From Pseudokineococcus marinus (GTDB lineage Bacteria; Actinomycetota; Actinomycetes; Actinomycetales; Quadrisphaeraceae), in the NCBI RefSeq assembly GCF_013004605.1, contig NZ_JABEMA010000004.1, forward strand, positions 1-43,706: a stretch of 43,706 bases of DNA, written 5' to 3'. The position numbers and the translations under genes are program-made. The stretch's first letter is position 1; every line of letters starts with the position of its first letter. Below the pieces are notes generated by a model. It ran no database searches. It saw nothing but the letters and a program-made list of their open reading frames with translations, and was not told the origin of the DNA. Shown here piece by piece: positions 14,801-23,003 of this stretch.

Positions 14801-15598
14801 CTCGGCGACCGCGAGCGCGGCGGTCGCGTCGACGGTGGCGAGGCGGTCGGTCTCGGTGACGGCGGCGGCGCCGATGTCTCCGCGCAGGGCGGCGGCGTCG
14901 ACGGCGTCGACGAGCTCGCGGAAGAAGTCCGACGCCGCGGGCAGGCCCTGCAGGCCGAGCTCGCGGACGATGTCGGTGAGCGTGTCCAGGCGCAGGACGC
15001 GCTTGCCGCCGGAGCGGGCGTCCTTGATGTCGTCGACGGTCGGCTGGTAGTCGCCGCGCAGGGCGTCCGTCGCGGCGGTGCCGACCTTGACGTTGGAGGT
15101 GCCGGCGCCGATGCCCTCGCGCCACGACGACCCGGTGCCGCGCTGCAGCAGCTCGGCGGAGAACGCCGACGCCGACACCCCACCGCCCCCGCCGCTGAAG
15201 CCCTGCAGGGCCTCAGCGAGCTCGTCGTCGGTGACGTAGCCGCCGAGGGAGGCCTCGAGGCGCGCCAGGGCAGCGGCCATCTCGGTCACGGTGGCGAGCG
15301 CGTCGACGCCGGCGCGGGTGGCCTCGACGGACACCGTCGGCAGCTGCACCGACCCGAAGTCCCACACCGCGGTAGCCGCCGTCGTCAGGACCGCGGGGAA
15401 GGTGCCCAGCGCGGCGGACGTCGCCACCTGCGCGAGGGGCTCCCGGGAGACCGGGTCGAACATCGGCAGGACCGCGGTCGACCCCGCCTCGGGGCGCAGG
15501 ACGCCGGTGGCGCCGCGAGCGGTCGTAGCCCCGTCGGCGGACAGGGCCACGCCCGGAGGGATCGTCCAGCCGGTCGAGCCGTCGGGCAGCGTGGGCAT
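11816..15598 (-). CDS. Giant tail fibre: Ig-like, beta-helix and two FN3 domains
   Basis: A 1260-residue virion protein from ATG 15598, with GGAGG five bases upstream; the frame runs further upstream but that part is antisense-like. N-terminal 1-240 holds Ala-rich helical and linker segments; 262-286 is a coiled coil (ELRASVQQLRDQVAALQQ); about 290-385 a bacterial Ig-like domain. About 390-530 is a beta domain; from 535 the pectate-lyase-type start DFGAVGDGV opens a beta-helix that runs to about 1030, with CGDDDGIIGYRSNGD within it. Two FN3 domains (about 1065-1155 and 1165-1255) close the protein. FN3 modules commonly bind sugars. It is probably the main host-recognition or cell-surface-degrading fibre. 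Confidence 0.88.
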   Translation of the reverse strand: MPTLPDGSTGWTIPPGVALSADGATTARGATGVLRPEAGSTAVLPMFDPVSREPLAQVATSAALGTFPAVLTTAATAVWDFGSVQLPTVSVEATRAGVDALATVTEMAAALARLEASLGGYVTDDELAEALQGFSGGGGGVSASAFSAELLQRGTGSSWREGIGAGTSNVKVGTAATDALRGDYQPTVDDIKDARSGGKRVLRLDTLTDIVRELGLQGLPAASDFFRELVDAVDAAALRGDIGAAAVTETDRLATVDATAALAVAELRASVQQLRDQVAALQQSKSDTQSPLVAFTFPASGASVAGTLTLRGTTSDDVVVTSVRVFAGTIDLGLATLTGTGADLEWSLPAWSTTSVQNGPITLRALATDGSGNTGSTELTVSVANQVVGTNPAPPSGCRWWIPFASKPHARATYETDVVGGATGTGGRFQVAWVSSMPDSRLPSTLLEVDVPVLTQTAYEAWVEEVGGDGGTAGRVVVTSGVAQGAAESWTAPSTAAPVAGRRYRGVVRVQASDGQWSLTHSTRFVAPTGRVLFLEDFGAVGDGVAVDGTDFVAGVGTGPLREALRACNPGDVVRSKKPGTVVTAVTASGTSLTAAAGSFPSSMVGKKVMVHRAGRTDGPLAAGNAGAADPLDNWVHRTTITAVSSDGRTATLAKAVTTAVTGTTAVVGYPTYLVNHMDLDGGLGGTNAGRGGFTLDGAGCLFTSNRYDTAGTRITLPDVTYRDVHQLWAPTGADPKYPARPGTRGDGKNGDSGQWFIEGAGAVGIRLLRCYAERGRDAGFLVYNGPSDWHIVDVVADHTNADGTHVTASAHDGYFVRKTSVYCGDDDGIIGYRSNGDANRPYNIYFDAPVTIGQDWGRGLAFGGTHHCLVTDMLVDGGAQANILVGSDGDMANTSDVQLRRFTFLRSRYRLGLRPYYSQGGSTSSLIQDGMWLKMIASNVTGGKKQSNVLLEKGRVVDGAFIQMVQYGSSAMDDGTVVLRDVVMDGKVNAGLSWRDEGTYPQHLDWRGVRPVGATAITSAPTGPNATPPGSRSVMGVSVTDGTIGATTPAGGGSTTPAPVDSTPPTAPTGVVATRTSDTEGRVTWQASTDAGTGVRGYRVTRVSLASGSSVTVETTTTSATLPNLSATSSYRVTVVAFDAVPNVSDPSAAATLGTYTAPTTATAAPAAPTGLTGQRTSTTTATVSWTAPTGQPVTGYDVRRVVQGQDIGAVTPRRVTGTSLDDTGLGSGNGYFYDVRAVNNVGPGPYAPGVAVNLYDPR

Positions 15599-15677
15599 CG
15601 GGCCTCCGTAGGCGCGCGAGCGGGGAGGACGCGCCAGAGGCGGCCCTCGCGGGGGACGAGCGGTGTGGGGAGCGCGG

Positions 15678-16739
15678 TCAGGCGGCGAAAGGCGTGGCGC
15701 GCAGCAGCCCCGAGGGCGCGTGGTACTCGCCGCGTGAGGTCCCGTAGACCCGCTCGGCGACGACGTAGACCTTCTGGGAGCCGGTGAAGACCTGGTTGTA
15801 GGGCGTCGTGACCAGCTGCCGCCAGATCGCCCTCTCCTGCTCCCGGCCGCCCAGGCACAGCAACTGCCCGATCTGCGGGCCCGTGGCGGAGCCGACGCGG
15901 GCGAAGAAGTCGAAGCGGGTGCCAGAGCCCTCGGCGCCGGCCCAGAAGCCCCAGTCGACCGCGAGGCGGTACGGGCGCCCCGGGTCGGGGACCGCGACCT
16001 CGCCGAGGGTGATCGTGTCGGAGTTCCAGATCTTCCAGTTCGCGTCCCCACGGACCGGGGACGCCGACCGGGTCGTGTACATGCCGCCGGCGGCCGAGTC
16101 GAGGACGCCGCCGCGCTCGACGAAGCCCTGCACGACGATGTTGCCCGCGGCGTCGCGCCAGTAGCGGAAGGCCTCCCCGTTCGGCTTGCGCACCTCGGTG
16201 CCCGCCGGGGCGTCGCCGCCGCGGCCCAGGGCCGCCGCGAAGTCGCTGAGGGTGGCGTACTGCGGGGACGCCACCACCCGCAGGTCGTCGATCGCCTGCA
16301 CGGCCGTCGAGCCACCCCGCACCCGCACCCGAGCCAGCATCTGGTCGGCGACCACGCCCGGGTTCTTCGCCAGCGACGACGGGACCGCCGCATTCGACGA
16401 GCCGCCCGCCACCCGGGTGAAGGCACTAGTGCCCTCCGGGGTCGGCCGCCAGTCCCGGCGCACCGTGATCCAGTCCCACCGGTCGGCCGTCCCGGACGGC
16501 ACCGGCAGGGTCATCCGGAACGCCGCGTCCGTGGTGTCCCGCACCGCGTCCCCGACACCCGCCCCGGGCGCGATCTGGATGGTCGGCTCCGGCTGACCCG
16601 GCACCGCCGTGACCTTCCACGACCCGTCGCCCAGCACCACCGGCAGGCTCCCCAGGGCCGCGCCCCACACCGCGAGCTGCCCCTCGGTGATCGTGCCGTC
16701 GTAGCCGATGGACTCCACGAACGGGGCGACGAGCGGCAT
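15678..16739 (-). CDS. Minor tail protein (tail tip)
   Basis: A 353-residue protein from ATG 16739, with TAGGAG eight bases upstream. The first 60 residues (MPLVAPFVESIGYDGTI) resemble the N-terminal part of actinophage base-plate or tail-tip proteins that dock onto the tail. A middle region has WDWITVRRDWRPTPEG and ADQMLARVRV, and the last 150 residues are beta-rich (DWGFWAGAEGSGTRFDFFARV). It lies between the Gp37-like protein and the giant fibre, so an adaptor that links fibre to tail tip is the likely job. Confidence 0.76.
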   Translation of the reverse strand: MPLVAPFVESIGYDGTITEGQLAVWGAALGSLPVVLGDGSWKVTAVPGQPEPTIQIAPGAGVGDAVRDTTDAAFRMTLPVPSGTADRWDWITVRRDWRPTPEGTSAFTRVAGGSSNAAVPSSLAKNPGVVADQMLARVRVRGGSTAVQAIDDLRVVASPQYATLSDFAAALGRGGDAPAGTEVRKPNGEAFRYWRDAAGNIVVQGFVERGGVLDSAAGGMYTTRSASPVRGDANWKIWNSDTITLGEVAVPDPGRPYRLAVDWGFWAGAEGSGTRFDFFARVGSATGPQIGQLLCLGGREQERAIWRQLVTTPYNQVFTGSQKVYVVAERVYGTSRGEYHAPSGLLRATPFAA

Positions 16740-16748
16740 GGGGGTCTC

Positions 16749-18032
16749 CTACCTGCGGGTGAGCCTGCGGACGGTCGACTGCGCCTTCTTCAGCGCCTTG
16801 ATGAGCACCACGTCGGGGGACTCGTCCCGGTCGCCCACCGACAGGGCCGGGACCTGCTGCTGACCGCCCCAGGAGACGGTCACCTCCCGCAGCCGCTCCG
16901 TGAGCTGCACACCGCCCGCGAGCGCCATCGGCAGGCGGGCGCCCAGCTGCACCGCGCCGGTGCCGAAGCGGAAGGTCCTCGTCTCGGAGAGCTGCACCGA
17001 GGCTGAGCCGCGGGGAGCGCCCTCAGCGAGCGCGGCCGCGCCGCGGGCGGCGAGCTCGGCCTCGTACTCGGTGCGCTCGGTCGCGACGAGCGCGGCCGCG
17101 GCGCTCTTCTGGGCGGTGGTGGCGTCGGGGTCCTCGGCCAGGCGCTCCTGGTCGGCGAGCGCGCGGTCGAGGTCGGAGCGGGCGTCGCGGGCGTCGACGG
17201 TCGTCTCGATCGCGACGTTGTACTGGGCCTCGAGGGGGTAGTCGGCGAAGTGCCGCAGGTCCCGGTCCTTGCCCTCGCCGCCGCCCATGACGATGACGCG
17301 GGTGGCGGTGGGACGGCCGAGGCTGACGCGGGAGGAGCGCACGACGCCGGAGGCCTTCGTCAGGCGCACCGGGTAGGTGGGGGGCTCGTGGACGTCGAGG
17401 ACGAGGCCGGTGCGGCGGTGCTCGGGCCCGGTGGGGCGGATGGTGAGGCCGAGGCCGGCTTCCTCGAGGAGGGGGTAGACGAGCTCGTCGAGCTGGTCGA
17501 AGCGGGACCGGACGGTGACCTTCGGCAGCCCGCGGCCGAGGTTGGGGGCGATCTGCACGGGTAGGCCGACGCGGGCGAACTGCCCACCCACGATGGCCTT
17601 CACGACGCCCTCGGTGGTGCCCCGCCAGGTGGCGTACTCCCGGCCCTGGTCCTCGATGGGGCGGGAGGCGTCGACCCACCCGAGGGTCTGGCGGAGCAGC
17701 TCGGCGTAGTCGAAGACCTGCAGGCGCAGGACCTCGACGTCGCCGGTGTCCTCGGGCTCGACGACGGTGCGACCGCCGAGGAGGTACTGGTCGCGCCAGT
17801 CGACCTCCACGCGGGCGGCCTGCTGCTGCAGGGCCGTCGCGCGCGGGTGGTCGAGGGGCACCTCGATCGTCGCCGTGCTGACGCCGAGGTGGCGGCCCGT
17901 GGCGACGAGCAGCCGCGGCGCGCCGAGCAGCCCCAGGCGCCGCCGCTCCCGGTCGTAGACCCGCACCCGGAACGGATGCGCCTCGTCGGGCTCCAGGGCG
18001 GCGAGGACGGCAGCCGCGGCGGGGGAGGGCAC
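16749..18032 (-). CDS. Siphovirus ReqiPepy6 Gp37-like tail protein
   Basis: A 427-residue tail-tip protein from GTG 18032. It matches the Gp37-like family in layout: PFRVRVYDRERRRLG opening, ATIEVPLDHPRA, then FDYAELLRQTLGW, a helical insertion and EAGLGLTIRPTG. Further on are VIVMGGGEGKDRDLRHF and a C-terminal REVTVSWGG core. This family forms part of the tail hub or base plate of actinophages, comparable to gpL/gp27-type hubs. It begins one base after the Dit-like stop. The final 25 residues are basic. No enzymatic motif is expected. Confidence 0.86.
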   Translation of the reverse strand: MPSPAAAAVLAALEPDEAHPFRVRVYDRERRRLGLLGAPRLLVATGRHLGVSTATIEVPLDHPRATALQQQAARVEVDWRDQYLLGGRTVVEPEDTGDVEVLRLQVFDYAELLRQTLGWVDASRPIEDQGREYATWRGTTEGVVKAIVGGQFARVGLPVQIAPNLGRGLPKVTVRSRFDQLDELVYPLLEEAGLGLTIRPTGPEHRRTGLVLDVHEPPTYPVRLTKASGVVRSSRVSLGRPTATRVIVMGGGEGKDRDLRHFADYPLEAQYNVAIETTVDARDARSDLDRALADQERLAEDPDATTAQKSAAAALVATERTEYEAELAARGAAALAEGAPRGSASVQLSETRTFRFGTGAVQLGARLPMALAGGVQLTERLREVTVSWGGQQQVPALSVGDRDESPDVVLIKALKKAQSTVRRLTRR

Positions 18033-18033
18033 C

Positions 18034-19071
18034 TCAGAACCCCCTGTCGTGCAGCGGGACGAGGGAGGCGCCCACCAGGCCCGTGCCGCCGTCCATGCGG
18101 ATCGTCAGGGGCACGTCCCGCCCCGGCGGCACCGGGGCGAAGGACAGGCGGGTCAGCTCGTGGGTGCGGTCGCCCGCCGAGCCGGGCGCCGCGATGTCGC
18201 GGACCCGCACCCGCCCCGCCTCGTCGAACGTCGGCCGCCCGGCGGCGTCGGTGACGACGGTCGCCTCGAGCGCCCACTGACGGCCCGGGTCGCCGTCGAG
18301 GACGACGGCGCGCCCGTCGGCGATCTCGAAGCCGAGGATGTCGACCTTCCCGTTCACGCCGAGCTGCAGGCCCGGCGGGCACGGCCCGCACGCGATCCAC
18401 TCGACCCACGTCTCGACGTCGCCCGGGTTGTCGATCCGCGCGCGGGCGAAGGAGGACCCCGAGCCGATGACCAGCGGCGGGCCGGCGCCCGGCTCACCGA
18501 CCGGGCCGCCGCCGAGGAAGGACCGCGGCTCGGCCGACTTGAAGGCCGTGACGACCGGCTCGCCCTCCCAGTACGGCTGGTCGTCGGCCATCAGCGACAC
18601 CCGGTAGCGGGCCCACCCGAAGCGCACCGGGTCCCGCAGGTACGCCCACTCGCCGTCGGACTCGAACCGGCACGTCAGCGTCCGCGCCGGCCGCCCCGGC
18701 GCCCGGACCGTGAAGCGGCCCGGGCGCCGCGGCGACATGGTCCGCCAGAAGGCCTCCTCCTGGTCGAGGTAGGCCTGCTCGTCGCCCTTGGAGAAGACGT
18801 ACAGGTCCCACTCCACCGGGCGGGGCTTCGCCTGCCACGACAGCCACCGCTCACCCGGCAGCGCCGGCGAGGAGTCCCGCCGGTGCTCGCCGGGCCCCTT
18901 CCCCAGGCCCTTCGTGCCCGTCGTCAGCCGCACCGTCGACCCAGCCGCGTTCAGCGGCCAGACCGACCCGTCCCAGCCCTCCCACGTCAGCTCCAGCGCC
19001 TCCCGCGGCGGGACCGCGGGGAAGGGCTGCGTGGGCGGGAGGTAGGCGGCGGGGAAGACCCCGACGCTCAC
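18034..19071 (-). CDS. Distal tail (Dit-like) protein
   Basis: A 345-residue protein from GTG 19071, coupled to the tape measure stop by GTGA. Features of Dit/siphovirus tail component proteins are present: ALELTWEGWDGSVWPL near the start, RPVEWDLYVF, then RYRVSLMADDQPYWEGEPV. The C-terminal half (about 190-345) is a galectin-like or ARM domain with VNGKVDILGFEIADGRAVV and DVPLTIRMD. It should form the ring that joins the tail tube to the tip. Order after the tape measure is the standard one. Confidence 0.83.
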   Translation of the reverse strand: MSVGVFPAAYLPPTQPFPAVPPREALELTWEGWDGSVWPLNAAGSTVRLTTGTKGLGKGPGEHRRDSSPALPGERWLSWQAKPRPVEWDLYVFSKGDEQAYLDQEEAFWRTMSPRRPGRFTVRAPGRPARTLTCRFESDGEWAYLRDPVRFGWARYRVSLMADDQPYWEGEPVVTAFKSAEPRSFLGGGPVGEPGAGPPLVIGSGSSFARARIDNPGDVETWVEWIACGPCPPGLQLGVNGKVDILGFEIADGRAVVLDGDPGRQWALEATVVTDAAGRPTFDEAGRVRVRDIAAPGSAGDRTHELTRLSFAPVPPGRDVPLTIRMDGGTGLVGASLVPLHDRGF

Positions 19072-22000
19072 GACAGCAGCCCCGCCGCCGCGAGCGCGTC
19101 CCGCTGCGAGCGCTGCAGCTCGCGGAGGTCCTCGTCGCTGCGGATGACGACGTCGCCCGACACGTAGAGCCCTCCGATCTGCTGCTCGCCGGCGCCGGTC
19201 AGCTGCCCGCGCTGCTCGACGAGCTCGACGAGCCGCTCGAGCACCGGCAGGGACCGGTCGTAGGTGTCGGTCTGCCGGGGCGAGAGGACCCGCTCGGGGC
19301 GGGGCGTCAGCTTCGGCAGGTAGCCGCGGCCGGTGGCCACGCCGCCGTCGTCGTAGACGCCGAGGCGGCGAGGGTTGATGAAGGAGCCGTTGAGCTTGAC
19401 GTTCTGGTGCAGGTGCTTGCCCGTCACGCCGCCCGTGGCGCCCTCGAGGCCGACCAGGCCGCCCCGGGCGATGACCTGCCCGGCGCGCGCCTGGATGGCG
19501 CGCAGGTGGGCGTAGCCCGTGACGTAGCCACCGGCGTGGGCGATCTGCACGAAGTTGCCGTAGGACCCCGAGGGTCCCGCCGACAGCACCCGCCCGGCCT
19601 GCATGGCGTAGACCTGCCCGCCGTTGGCGCCGCCGGCGAGGTCGATGCCGTTGTGCAGGCGCATCACCCGACGGATCGGGTGGAAGCGCATGCCGAACTC
19701 GCTGGTGACCCGCCCGCCGCGCATCGGCCGCATCCACGGCCCGGCGGTCGGCGGCAGCGGCCCCGTCCCGTTCGACGTCGCCACCGCCGCCGCGGCCGCG
19801 GCCTTGTTGACCGCGCCCGTCATCGTGGAGACCGCCGCAGCGCCCTCCTGCACCAGCCGCAGCGACGACGCGTTGAGCGTGCCCACCAGGTCGTCGATCG
19901 CGCCCGTGGGCGGCGTCGTGCTCGTGACGTGCACGCCGCGCCCCGTGCGGCCCGGGGAGGACGAGGAGCCCTGTCGGCGCGCCAGCTCGGCGCGGGCAGC
20001 CGCCGCAGCCGCAGCGCCCGCCGCGGTGCCGCCAGCCGTGCGCGGACGCCACGACCCGTCCTCGAACATGACGTCCGTGGCCGCGTCGTAGGCGCGGCCG
20101 AAGCGGGCCGCCGACTCCCGGCCGTTGACGACCGGACCGCCGTCACGACGACGAAGCACGCCGCGACGCATCGCCTCGACAGCGGCGTGCCCACCCGCGG
20201 CGGAGACCTCCTTCGCCGACCAGACGTGCTCGTTGTTCGAGAGCATCGCCGGGATCGAGTCGGAGGTCTCCGTGCCGGGGCCGCGCACGGCACCGCCCGA
20301 CGCAAGCATCTTGCGCGCGAGCGCTTGCGCCTCGGACGCCGAGACGCCGCGGGAGGCGGCCAGGTACTTCGCGCCGGCGTCGAGCTGGGCGCGGATGTTG
20401 ACGTCGCGGTCCTGGATGCCCGACAGCTGTGCGTTGACCTTGTCCTTGAACTTCGAGAACTCGTCGGCCGCCGTCTGCAGCTTGGGGCCGATGCCCGGCA
20501 CCCAGCCGAAGGCGTCGGCCGCGCCCCGGATGACCTTCTCGACCAGGTCGAGGAAGGACCCGACGGCCGCTCGCGCGCCCTCACGGAAGGCGATCTTGAC
20601 GACCTCCCAGACGGCGGAGAGTCGGTCCCGGAACTCCTGGAAGCGCAGCCACCCGTCGATGACCGCGGCGACGAGGGCCTGGAAGACCGGCTGCAGGACG
20701 TTCTCCCACATCCAACGGCCGGCGTCGGCGACCGCACGCAGCGCGCCGTCGACGATGTTCCTGAAGGTCTCGCTGTTCTTGTAGGCGAAGACCAGCCCGC
20801 CGACGAGGAGGGCGAGCGCGGCGATGACCAGCCCGATGGGGTTGGCCGTCATCGCCGCGTTGAGCGCCCACTGCGCGGCCGTCATCGCTCCGGTCGCGAC
20901 CGTCGAGGCGACCTGCGCCACTCGAGCCGCCACGGTCGCGGCCACCTGCTTCGTGGACGCGACGACGCCGCCGTTCTTCGCGACCGTGCTCGCGACCTCC
21001 GAGGCGGTCGCGCCCTTGGTCGCCGCGGACGACGCGTTGATCGCCACGGTGTTCGCCGCGAGCGCCGCGGTGTGCCGCTGGTTGGAGAGGATCTCCGCGA
21101 CCCGCAGGGGCACCGCGGCGGCCATGGCGACGTTCCCGGCCGCCTGGGCGACCTTGACGGCGACGAAGCCGGCCACGAGCAGCGGCATGAGCTCGATGAG
21201 CGTGTCGACGTGGTCGGCGAAGAAGCCGAGCACGGGAGCCGCGACCGAGAGGACGTCCGAGAGGGACGGGACCTCGCGGATGAGCTCGACGACGAAGGGC
21301 AGCAGCTCGCCCGCCGACGTCGCGATCGACGACAGGGCGGGGCCGAGCTCGTCGCCGTCGCCGGCGGCGCCCTTGATGGCCGCGCCGAGGGAGGACCAGT
21401 CGAAGGCGGCGATCGCGTCGACGGCGTCGCGGGCGGCGTAGGCGGCGTCACCGACGCGGCCGAGCCACCCGACGGTGGTGACGTCCTCGCCGGCGAAGGC
21501 CGCACGGGCGACGGTGGCGGCGCGCTGCACCTGGTCGCCGGCGTCCTTGACGACGTCGATGACCTCGCCGATCTTCACGCCGGCGCGCTCCATGTCGCCG
21601 ACGAAGCCGTCGGAGGTGACGTCGCCGTCGCGCATGGCGTCGAAGAGAGCGCGCACGCCGAGGCCGGCCGTGTTCGCCCGGCCGGTGAAGCCGTCGATCG
21701 GGCCGCGGCGGTCCAGCCCGACGATGAAGGCGCCGACCTGCTCGGCGGCGTCACCGAGCGCCGCACCGACCGCGGGCGCCTTCTCCTCGGCGAGGGCCGT
21801 CAGCGCGGGCAGCACCGCGGTGTTGACCTGGTTGACCAGGGTCGTCTGCGCGGGCAGGAGGCCCTTGCCGATGACGCCGGTGAGGTTGCCCCACCCGGCG
21901 GCGGCGATCCGCTGCGCGTTGGCCAGGCCCGTCGAGGTGTTGGCGAAGTCGCCCTGCACGTCGGCGGTCTGCTGGGTGATGAGCGCGAGGGTGGCCTGCG

Positions 22001-22964
22001 CCTTGGCGTTGGCGTCGAGGGCGCCCTTGCCGGAGTACATGCCCATCTCGAGCGCCTTGGCCTTCACCCGGGCGTCGTCGATGGTCACGTTGAAGGCGCG
22101 GATCGGCTCGGTCTCCCCGCGCAGGGCGGCGCCGATCGCCTCGACGGCCTGCGCCGGGTCCTTGTTGAAGGCCGACCCCAGGTCGGCGCCGAGAGTCAGC
22201 ACCGCCTTCGACGTCTGCGCCGACTCGCTACGCGTGTAGCCCATGTTGTTGAGCAGGCCGCCGATGTTCGACGCCGCCTGCCGCGCCGCTGCCTCGGTGA
22301 GGCCGATGGACTGCGCGCTGGTCTTGAAGAAGGTGTCCAGCTCCGGCGTGGCCTCGCGGAAGGTCAGCGAGACGACGTTCATCGACTCGTCCAGGTCGGA
22401 GGCCTGAGCGACGGCGTCCTTGAAGAACGAGCCGACCTGCAGCGCACCGAAGGCCGCCGCGGCGACGCCGGCCGCCCGGCGCATCGTGCGGCCGATGCGC
22501 TCGGGGACCTCGCGGTCGAAGCGCCGCGTGTCCGGGCGCACCTCCACCTCGGACGCGCCGGAGCGCTCCACCCGCCGGGCCGCGTCCTCCACGCGGGTCT
22601 GCAGCTCGCGGGGCAGGCGGGCGCCGTCGACGCCCACCTCGACGTCACCGGCGCCCGAGCGGGACACCCGGCGCGACGCCTCGATGACCCGGCCCTCGAG
22701 GACCCGCGGCAGACGGCGCGTGTCCGCGCCCACCTCGACGTCCGCGCCGCCCCCGCGGGAGACCCGCGCGGTGATGGCCCGCACGTCCGCCTGCAGCTGG
22801 CGGGGCAGCTGGCGGGTGTCCGCGCCAACCTCGACGTCGGTGACGCCGCGGCCCGACGCCCGGGAGAAGATCGCCCGCAGGTCACGCTCGAGCTCGCGGG
22901 GGAACACAGAGGTGTCCGGGCGCACCGTCACGAAGGCGTCGCCGAGGGTGCGAGCCACGAGCAC
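19068..22964 (-). CDS. Tape measure protein with LytM (M23) peptidase domain
   Basis: A 1298-residue protein that sets tail length and travels into the cell on infection. GTG 22964 is used; GTG 22958, two codons on, fits GAGGGGG better. Residues 11-170 are five 32-residue repeats. Then comes a long helical body with Ala/Val-rich membrane-active segments (for example about 720-742, NPIGLVIAALALLVGGLVF). Near the C terminus an M23 domain shows HNGIDLAGG, YAHLRAI and GKHLHQNV, i.e. the HxxxD and HxH zinc ligands. It could open peptidoglycan locally during DNA entry. The chaperone genes lie just upstream. Confidence 0.93.
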   Translation of the reverse strand: MLVARTLGDAFVTVRPDTSVFPRELERDLRAIFSRASGRGVTDVEVGADTRQLPRQLQADVRAITARVSRGGGADVEVGADTRRLPRVLEGRVIEASRRVSRSGAGDVEVGVDGARLPRELQTRVEDAARRVERSGASEVEVRPDTRRFDREVPERIGRTMRRAAGVAAAAFGALQVGSFFKDAVAQASDLDESMNVVSLTFREATPELDTFFKTSAQSIGLTEAAARQAASNIGGLLNNMGYTRSESAQTSKAVLTLGADLGSAFNKDPAQAVEAIGAALRGETEPIRAFNVTIDDARVKAKALEMGMYSGKGALDANAKAQATLALITQQTADVQGDFANTSTGLANAQRIAAAGWGNLTGVIGKGLLPAQTTLVNQVNTAVLPALTALAEEKAPAVGAALGDAAEQVGAFIVGLDRRGPIDGFTGRANTAGLGVRALFDAMRDGDVTSDGFVGDMERAGVKIGEVIDVVKDAGDQVQRAATVARAAFAGEDVTTVGWLGRVGDAAYAARDAVDAIAAFDWSSLGAAIKGAAGDGDELGPALSSIATSAGELLPFVVELIREVPSLSDVLSVAAPVLGFFADHVDTLIELMPLLVAGFVAVKVAQAAGNVAMAAAVPLRVAEILSNQRHTAALAANTVAINASSAATKGATASEVASTVAKNGGVVASTKQVAATVAARVAQVASTVATGAMTAAQWALNAAMTANPIGLVIAALALLVGGLVFAYKNSETFRNIVDGALRAVADAGRWMWENVLQPVFQALVAAVIDGWLRFQEFRDRLSAVWEVVKIAFREGARAAVGSFLDLVEKVIRGAADAFGWVPGIGPKLQTAADEFSKFKDKVNAQLSGIQDRDVNIRAQLDAGAKYLAASRGVSASEAQALARKMLASGGAVRGPGTETSDSIPAMLSNNEHVWSAKEVSAAGGHAAVEAMRRGVLRRRDGGPVVNGRESAARFGRAYDAATDVMFEDGSWRPRTAGGTAAGAAAAAAARAELARRQGSSSSPGRTGRGVHVTSTTPPTGAIDDLVGTLNASSLRLVQEGAAAVSTMTGAVNKAAAAAAVATSNGTGPLPPTAGPWMRPMRGGRVTSEFGMRFHPIRRVMRLHNGIDLAGGANGGQVYAMQAGRVLSAGPSGSYGNFVQIAHAGGYVTGYAHLRAIQARAGQVIARGGLVGLEGATGGVTGKHLHQNVKLNGSFINPRRLGVYDDGGVATGRGYLPKLTPRPERVLSPRQTDTYDRSLPVLERLVELVEQRGQLTGAGEQQIGGLYVSGDVVIRSDEDLRELQRSQRDALAAAGLLS
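22455..22934 (-). repeat. Five 32-residue tandem repeats in the tape measure
   Basis: Units at residues 11-42, 43-74, 75-106, 107-138 and 139-170 keep exact 96-base spacing. The consensus is VEVGADTRRLPREL followed by an amphipathic helix and a Gly/Ser turn. Units 2-4 begin DVEVG; units 1 and 5 are diverged (FVTVRPDTSVF, EVEVRPDTRRF). Confidence 0.85.
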
Positions 22965-23003
22965 CTACCCCCTCGACGACGTCCGTACCCGCCAGGACGG
23001 GCC

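Noticed and set aside
12995-15787. A 930-codon plus-strand open frame
   Set aside because: It is antisense to the giant fibre gene, is full of Gly/Val/Asp/Arg, and has no domain. The fibre has clear Ig, beta-helix and FN3 segments.
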